Source: Bacillota bacterium
GTDB taxonomy: Bacteria; Bacillota; Clostridia; Lachnospirales; Lachnospiraceae
NCBI GenBank assembly: GCA_023415595.1
Contig: JAEZJW010000095.1
Span: 1 to 8,687, forward strand
Reading direction: 5' to 3'
DNA length: 8,687 bases
Position 1 is the stretch's first letter. Each line of letters opens with the position of its first letter. The translations under genes were made by a program, and so were the position numbers. Positions 6,636 through 8,687 of this stretch are shown here, piece by piece. The notes beneath the pieces were generated by a model, which was not told the DNA's origin, did not search any database, and saw only the letters and a program-made list of their open reading frames with translations.

Positions 6636-6762
6636 TTCACTTATCAATATTGTGCTGACGCCCAAATTTGTAGATGTTAAAGAATTTTTAATACAGAATT
6701 CTTTGAATTCTTAAACAGAATTCCTTGAATTCAAAAAGCAGAATTCCCCTGCAGAATGGAGG
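6636..6762 (+). repeat. Repeated leader element, copy 2, interrupted by a repeat cluster
   Basis: The 18-bp core TGTGCTGACGCCCAAATT recurs at 6651-6668, identical to copies 1 and 3. The leader's far end, GCAGAATGGAGG, recurs at 6751-6762, identical to 6827-6838 before the SDR gene. Between them the hairpin's right arm is absent and about 80 bp of AT-rich repeat sequence is present instead. TTCAC lies 15 bp before the core in both copies 2 and 3, so similarity extends upstream. This suggests a tandem duplication of the leader, with the upstream copy later expanded or interrupted. No recognisable gene follows its GGAGG. Confidence 0.6.
6694..6757. repeat. CAGAAT/GAATTC repeat cluster
   Basis: CAGAAT begins at 6694, 6716, 6739 and 6752, giving spacings of 22, 23 and 13 bp. 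The first two units are near-identical 22-mers of the form CAGAATTCYTTGAATTC plus an AT-rich tail. GAATTC occurs five times (6696, 6705, 6718, 6727 and 6741), so each of the first two units holds a GAATTC pair 3 bp apart. TTGAATTC at 6703 and GAATTCAA at 6727 also form 8-bp inverted arms. Slippage expansion of the leader's GCAGAAT is a simple explanation; clustered protein-binding sites are another. Confidence 0.7.
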
Positions 6763-6765
6763 AAA

Positions 6766-6789
6766 GTGTGAAAAATAAATTTTTCACAC
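6766..6789. promoter_or_regulatory. Perfect inverted repeat upstream of the SDR leader
   Basis: GTGTGAAAAA (6766-6775) and TTTTTCACAC (6780-6789) are exact reverse complements with a 4-bp TAAA centre. It lies just upstream of a possible -10 (GCTAAT, 6791-6796), so it could be an operator for the SDR gene. As RNA it would form a 10-bp stem. A terminator is less likely, because the arms are not GC-rich and no T-tract follows. Confidence 0.55.
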
Positions 6790-6797
6790 GGCTAATT

Positions 6798-6843
6798 TGT
6801 GCTGACGCCCAAATTCGCGGGCATCGGCAGAATGGAGGTTTTT
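6798..6843 (+). promoter_or_regulatory. Repeated leader hairpin element, copy 3 (before the SDR gene)
   Basis: This is the intact plus-strand counterpart of the degV leader. The core (6798-6815) is identical. TGCTGACGCCC (6800-6810) pairs with GGGCATCGGCA (6819-6829) around the 8-nt loop AAATTCGC, leaving one C-A mismatch. As in copy 1, exactly 4 nt separate the hairpin from GGAGG (6834-6838), and the ATG follows 5 bp later. The right arms of copies 1 and 3 differ at three neighbouring positions, yet each keeps 10 of 11 pairs, which favours a real RNA structure over plain sequence repetition. Confidence 0.7.
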
Positions 6844-7863
6844 ATGAAGGTTTTATTTATTGGAGGTACCGGAACAATTAGTACAGCAATCACAAAGCTG
6901 GCACCTGCCTACGGTTTCGATTTATATCTGCTAAACCGCGGTAACCGGAATAACAGGGTGCCGGAAGGAGTTAAAGTAATCGAAGCCGACATTTATCAGG
7001 AAGCTGATGTTAAGGAGAAGCTTAAGGATCTTGAATTTGATGTGGTAGCCGAATTCATAGCCTTTGACGTGGAAGCTTTACAAAGGGATGTCAGACTTTT
7101 TGCCGGTAAGACAAAGCAATACATCTTCATCAGCTCCGCTTCTGCTTATCAGAAGCCGCTCTCCAGTCCCTTCATTACGGAGAGCACGCCGTTATATAAC
7201 CCTTTCTGGCAATACTCCCGCAATAAGATTGCCTGTGAGGAATATCTGATGAAGGAATACCGGGAAAACGGCTTTCCTATTACGATCGTGCGTCCCAGCC
7301 ACACCTATGGCGATTATGAGGTACCCCTGGCTGTTCATGGGAAGAACGGCAGTTATTCAGTTCTCAACCGGATGCTTCAAGGCAAGAAGGTCATTGTCCA
7401 TGGTGATGGCAGTTCCCTCTGGACCTTAACCCATAATACGGATTTTGCAAGAGCATTTATCGGTCTGATGGGCAATATCCATGCCATCGGAGAAGCCTTC
7501 CAGATTACTTCGGACGAGAGCCTGACCTGGAACCAGATCTATGATATCATTGGCTCTGCCCTAAAGGTTACTCCGCATATCGTTCACATTCCATCCGAGA
7601 CCCTGGCAAAGGCCTACCCCGAACTGGTCGGTGGCCTTCTCGGAGATAAAACCCATACTGTAATTTTTGATAATTCCAAGGTCAAGAGGGTGGTCCCCGA
7701 CTATAGAGCGACTGTAAGATTCGATCAGGGAGTTCAAAGAGCAATAGCCAATATCCTGACCGATCAGGAGCTGCAGAAGCCGGATCCCGAATTTGATGCG
7801 TGGACTGACCGGATGATCGAAGCCTATGAAGCAATGGAGAACAGTCTTCCAAAATACCAATAA
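6844..7863 (+). CDS. NAD(P)-dependent epimerase/dehydratase-like SDR protein
   Basis: Predicted extended or atypical short-chain dehydrogenase/reductase of 339 residues, probably acting on a nucleotide sugar or related polyol. An N-terminal Rossmann fold shows GGTGTIS (7-13) for dinucleotide binding; NRG (31-33) after the second strand, with R32, suggests NADP preference. A conserved acidic residue lies in EADI (47-50). The catalytic region has ISSASAY (96-102) and Y124-x-x-x-K128 (YSRNK), then VRPSHTYG (149-156), a family-typical strand and loop. The C-terminal part (about 190-339) should form the substrate domain. The frame is open to a GTG at 6799, but that stretch is the repeated leader; the ATG at 6844 has GGAGG 5 bp upstream and starts directly with the Rossmann strand. 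A hairpin terminator follows. The substrate is unknown. Confidence 0.88.
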   Translation: MKVLFIGGTGTISTAITKLAPAYGFDLYLLNRGNRNNRVPEGVKVIEADIYQEADVKEKLKDLEFDVVAEFIAFDVEALQRDVRLFAGKTKQYIFISSASAYQKPLSSPFITESTPLYNPFWQYSRNKIACEEYLMKEYRENGFPITIVRPSHTYGDYEVPLAVHGKNGSYSVLNRMLQGKKVIVHGDGSSLWTLTHNTDFARAFIGLMGNIHAIGEAFQITSDESLTWNQIYDIIGSALKVTPHIVHIPSETLAKAYPELVGGLLGDKTHTVIFDNSKVKRVVPDYRATVRFDQGVQRAIANILTDQELQKPDPEFDAWTDRMIEAYEAMENSLPKYQ

Positions 7864-7872
7864 TATCTTCAG

Positions 7873-7920
7873 CTCCGGACCATGTATTTGTCTTATACAC
7901 GCATGCATGTCCGGAGTTTT
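7873..7920 (+). terminator. Hairpin terminator after the SDR gene
   Basis: CTCCGGAC (7873-7880) and GTCCGGAG (7909-7916) pair perfectly. The stem can continue as ATG/CAT if one C is bulged, and TGTAT/ATACA inside the loop can form an apical stem. TTTT (7917-7920) follows. The stem is GC-rich but the T-tract is short, so termination may be partial. No promoter is evident in the 33 bp before the HAD gene, so some readthrough is plausible. Confidence 0.6.
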
Positions 7921-7953
7921 GAACTATTTGATTAGCGAAAGGATCGGACAATT

Positions 7954-8687
7954 ATGAATACCTTATATATCTCAGATCTGGATGGCACTCTCCTGCAGCC
8001 AAATGTTGAGCTGTCCGCAAGAACTGTACGCATATTGAATGAACTGATCGGACAGGGAGTGCAGTTTACTGTTGCTACAGCCAGAAGCATAGCCTCAGTC
8101 CGACCAATCTTAAGGAATGTTCCCATTCAGTTGCCCATCATCCTGATGAATGGAGTATGTATCTATGACCTTGCGAAGGGAGAATACCTAAAGGTGGAAA
8201 CCTTCAGTAAGGAAAGCGCCAAGCTCTTAATGTCCATCATCAGCAGCCATAAGCTGAAGGGCTTTGCCTATACCATGAAGAATGGTGTGATGTCCACCTA
8301 TTATGAGGAATTAAGTAACCGTGCTCTGAGGGATTTTTACGAGGAGAGGGTACGACTGTATAATAAACCCTTCACTAAGGTGGATGACTTCTCTACCCTT
8401 GCGGAGGAACCCCTGATCTATTTCACTGTTATGGATACCAAGGAGAATCTGGAGCTGATCAATTCGGTAGTGGAGAACACTCCGGATCTGAACAGTGTCA
8501 TGTATAAGGATAATTACTCAACAGATATCTGGTATCTGGAGATCTTCAGTAAGAACGCATCAAAATATCATGCCGTAACCTATCTTCGGGAGTATCTGGG
8601 TGCCGGGCACATCACCTGCTTCGGAGATAACCGGAATGATCTGTCCCTCTTTCAGGCCAGCAATTATAGACTTGCTGTAGCCAATGC
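7954..8687 (+). CDS. Cof-type HAD-IIB phosphatase (partial, C-terminus off the right edge)
   Basis: Predicted Mg-dependent phosphatase of the haloacid dehalogenase superfamily, Cof/YidA type; relatives dephosphorylate sugar phosphates, FMN or other small phosphates. About 244 residues are visible. Motif I is DLDGT (8-12, nucleophile D8 and acid D10), motif II is the Thr in VATARS (T42), motif III Lys is probably K204 (NASKYHA), and motif IV is GDNRNDLSLF (224-233, with D225 and D229). The large middle insert (about 85-190) is the type IIB cap that selects substrate. Only the last few tens of residues should be missing. The ATG has AAAGGA (7938-7943) about 10 bp upstream, a rather long spacing. 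It follows the SDR gene by 90 bp, with a hairpin terminator between them. Confidence 0.9.
   Translation, partial: MNTLYISDLDGTLLQPNVELSARTVRILNELIGQGVQFTVATARSIASVRPILRNVPIQLPIILMNGVCIYDLAKGEYLKVETFSKESAKLLMSIISSHKLKGFAYTMKNGVMSTYYEELSNRALRDFYEERVRLYNKPFTKVDDFSTLAEEPLIYFTVMDTKENLELINSVVENTPDLNSVMYKDNYSTDIWYLEIFSKNASKYHAVTYLREYLGAGHITCFGDNRNDLSLFQASNYRLAVAN

Noticed and set aside
6766..6789. Reading the perfect palindrome as a CRP site or a terminator
   Set aside because: TGTGA and TCACA are 12 bp apart rather than the 6 bp of CRP sites; as a terminator it lacks a GC-rich stem and a following T-run.
6798..6843. Treating the in-frame stretch from the GTG at 6799 as the N-terminus of the SDR protein
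   Set aside because: It is the repeated leader hairpin and includes the ribosome binding site; the Rossmann strand begins exactly at the ATG at 6844.
7561..7908. 115-codon minus-strand open frame (and an overlapping 89-codon one at 7682-7951)
   Set aside because: They lie antisense over the end of the SDR gene and the terminator, have no recognisable domain, and are best explained as shadows of the real gene.

Overview
The window looks like chromosomal DNA from a low-to-moderate GC Gram-positive anaerobe, most likely a clostridium of the Lachnospiraceae type. The pointers are strong GGAGG-type ribosome binding sites, a DegV protein, an MntP-type efflux pump, a membrane-anchored glycerophosphodiesterase and Clostridia-like intergenic spacing. 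The genus is not determined. I see no rRNA, tRNA, CRISPR array, transposase or phage gene.

Left half (1-4671, minus strand): five genes run in one direction with gaps of only 31-40 bp, so they are probably one operon. In transcription order they are a DegV fatty-acid-binding protein, a xylose-isomerase-like TIM-barrel sugar isomerase/epimerase, a SpoU/TrmH RNA 2'-O-methyltransferase, a 12-helix MFS transporter of the sugar-transporter (GPH/SLC45-like) type, and a membrane-anchored glycerophosphodiester phosphodiesterase that runs off the left edge. Lipid, sugar and RNA-modification functions are mixed, and no single pathway is evident.

Middle (4672-6583): a 296-bp divergent intergenic region separates that operon from three plus-strand genes: mntP (manganese efflux), a RimJ/RimL-like GNAT acetyltransferase and a 118-residue membrane protein of unknown function. 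The mntP side has a good extended -10 promoter, and an imperfect 27-bp palindrome lies over the predicted transcription start.

Right half (6584-8687): an unusual 260-bp intergenic region precedes an NAD(P)-dependent epimerase/dehydratase-like SDR gene. A bulged-hairpin terminator follows, then a Cof-type HAD phosphatase that runs off the right edge.

The most notable feature is non-coding. The roughly 48-nt leader in front of the degV-family gene (minus strand) is nearly duplicated in front of the SDR gene (plus strand). It comprises an 18-bp identical core, a hairpin with an 8-nt loop whose right arm has changed while pairing is mostly kept, a fixed 4-nt spacer, and then GGAGG. A third, disrupted copy lies just upstream of the SDR copy. 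It is interrupted by a CAGAAT/GAATTC repeat cluster (five GAATTC sites within 51 bp) and followed by a perfect palindrome with 10-bp arms. This looks like a reusable cis-regulatory RNA or promoter-leader module. I do not recognise it as a known riboswitch class.
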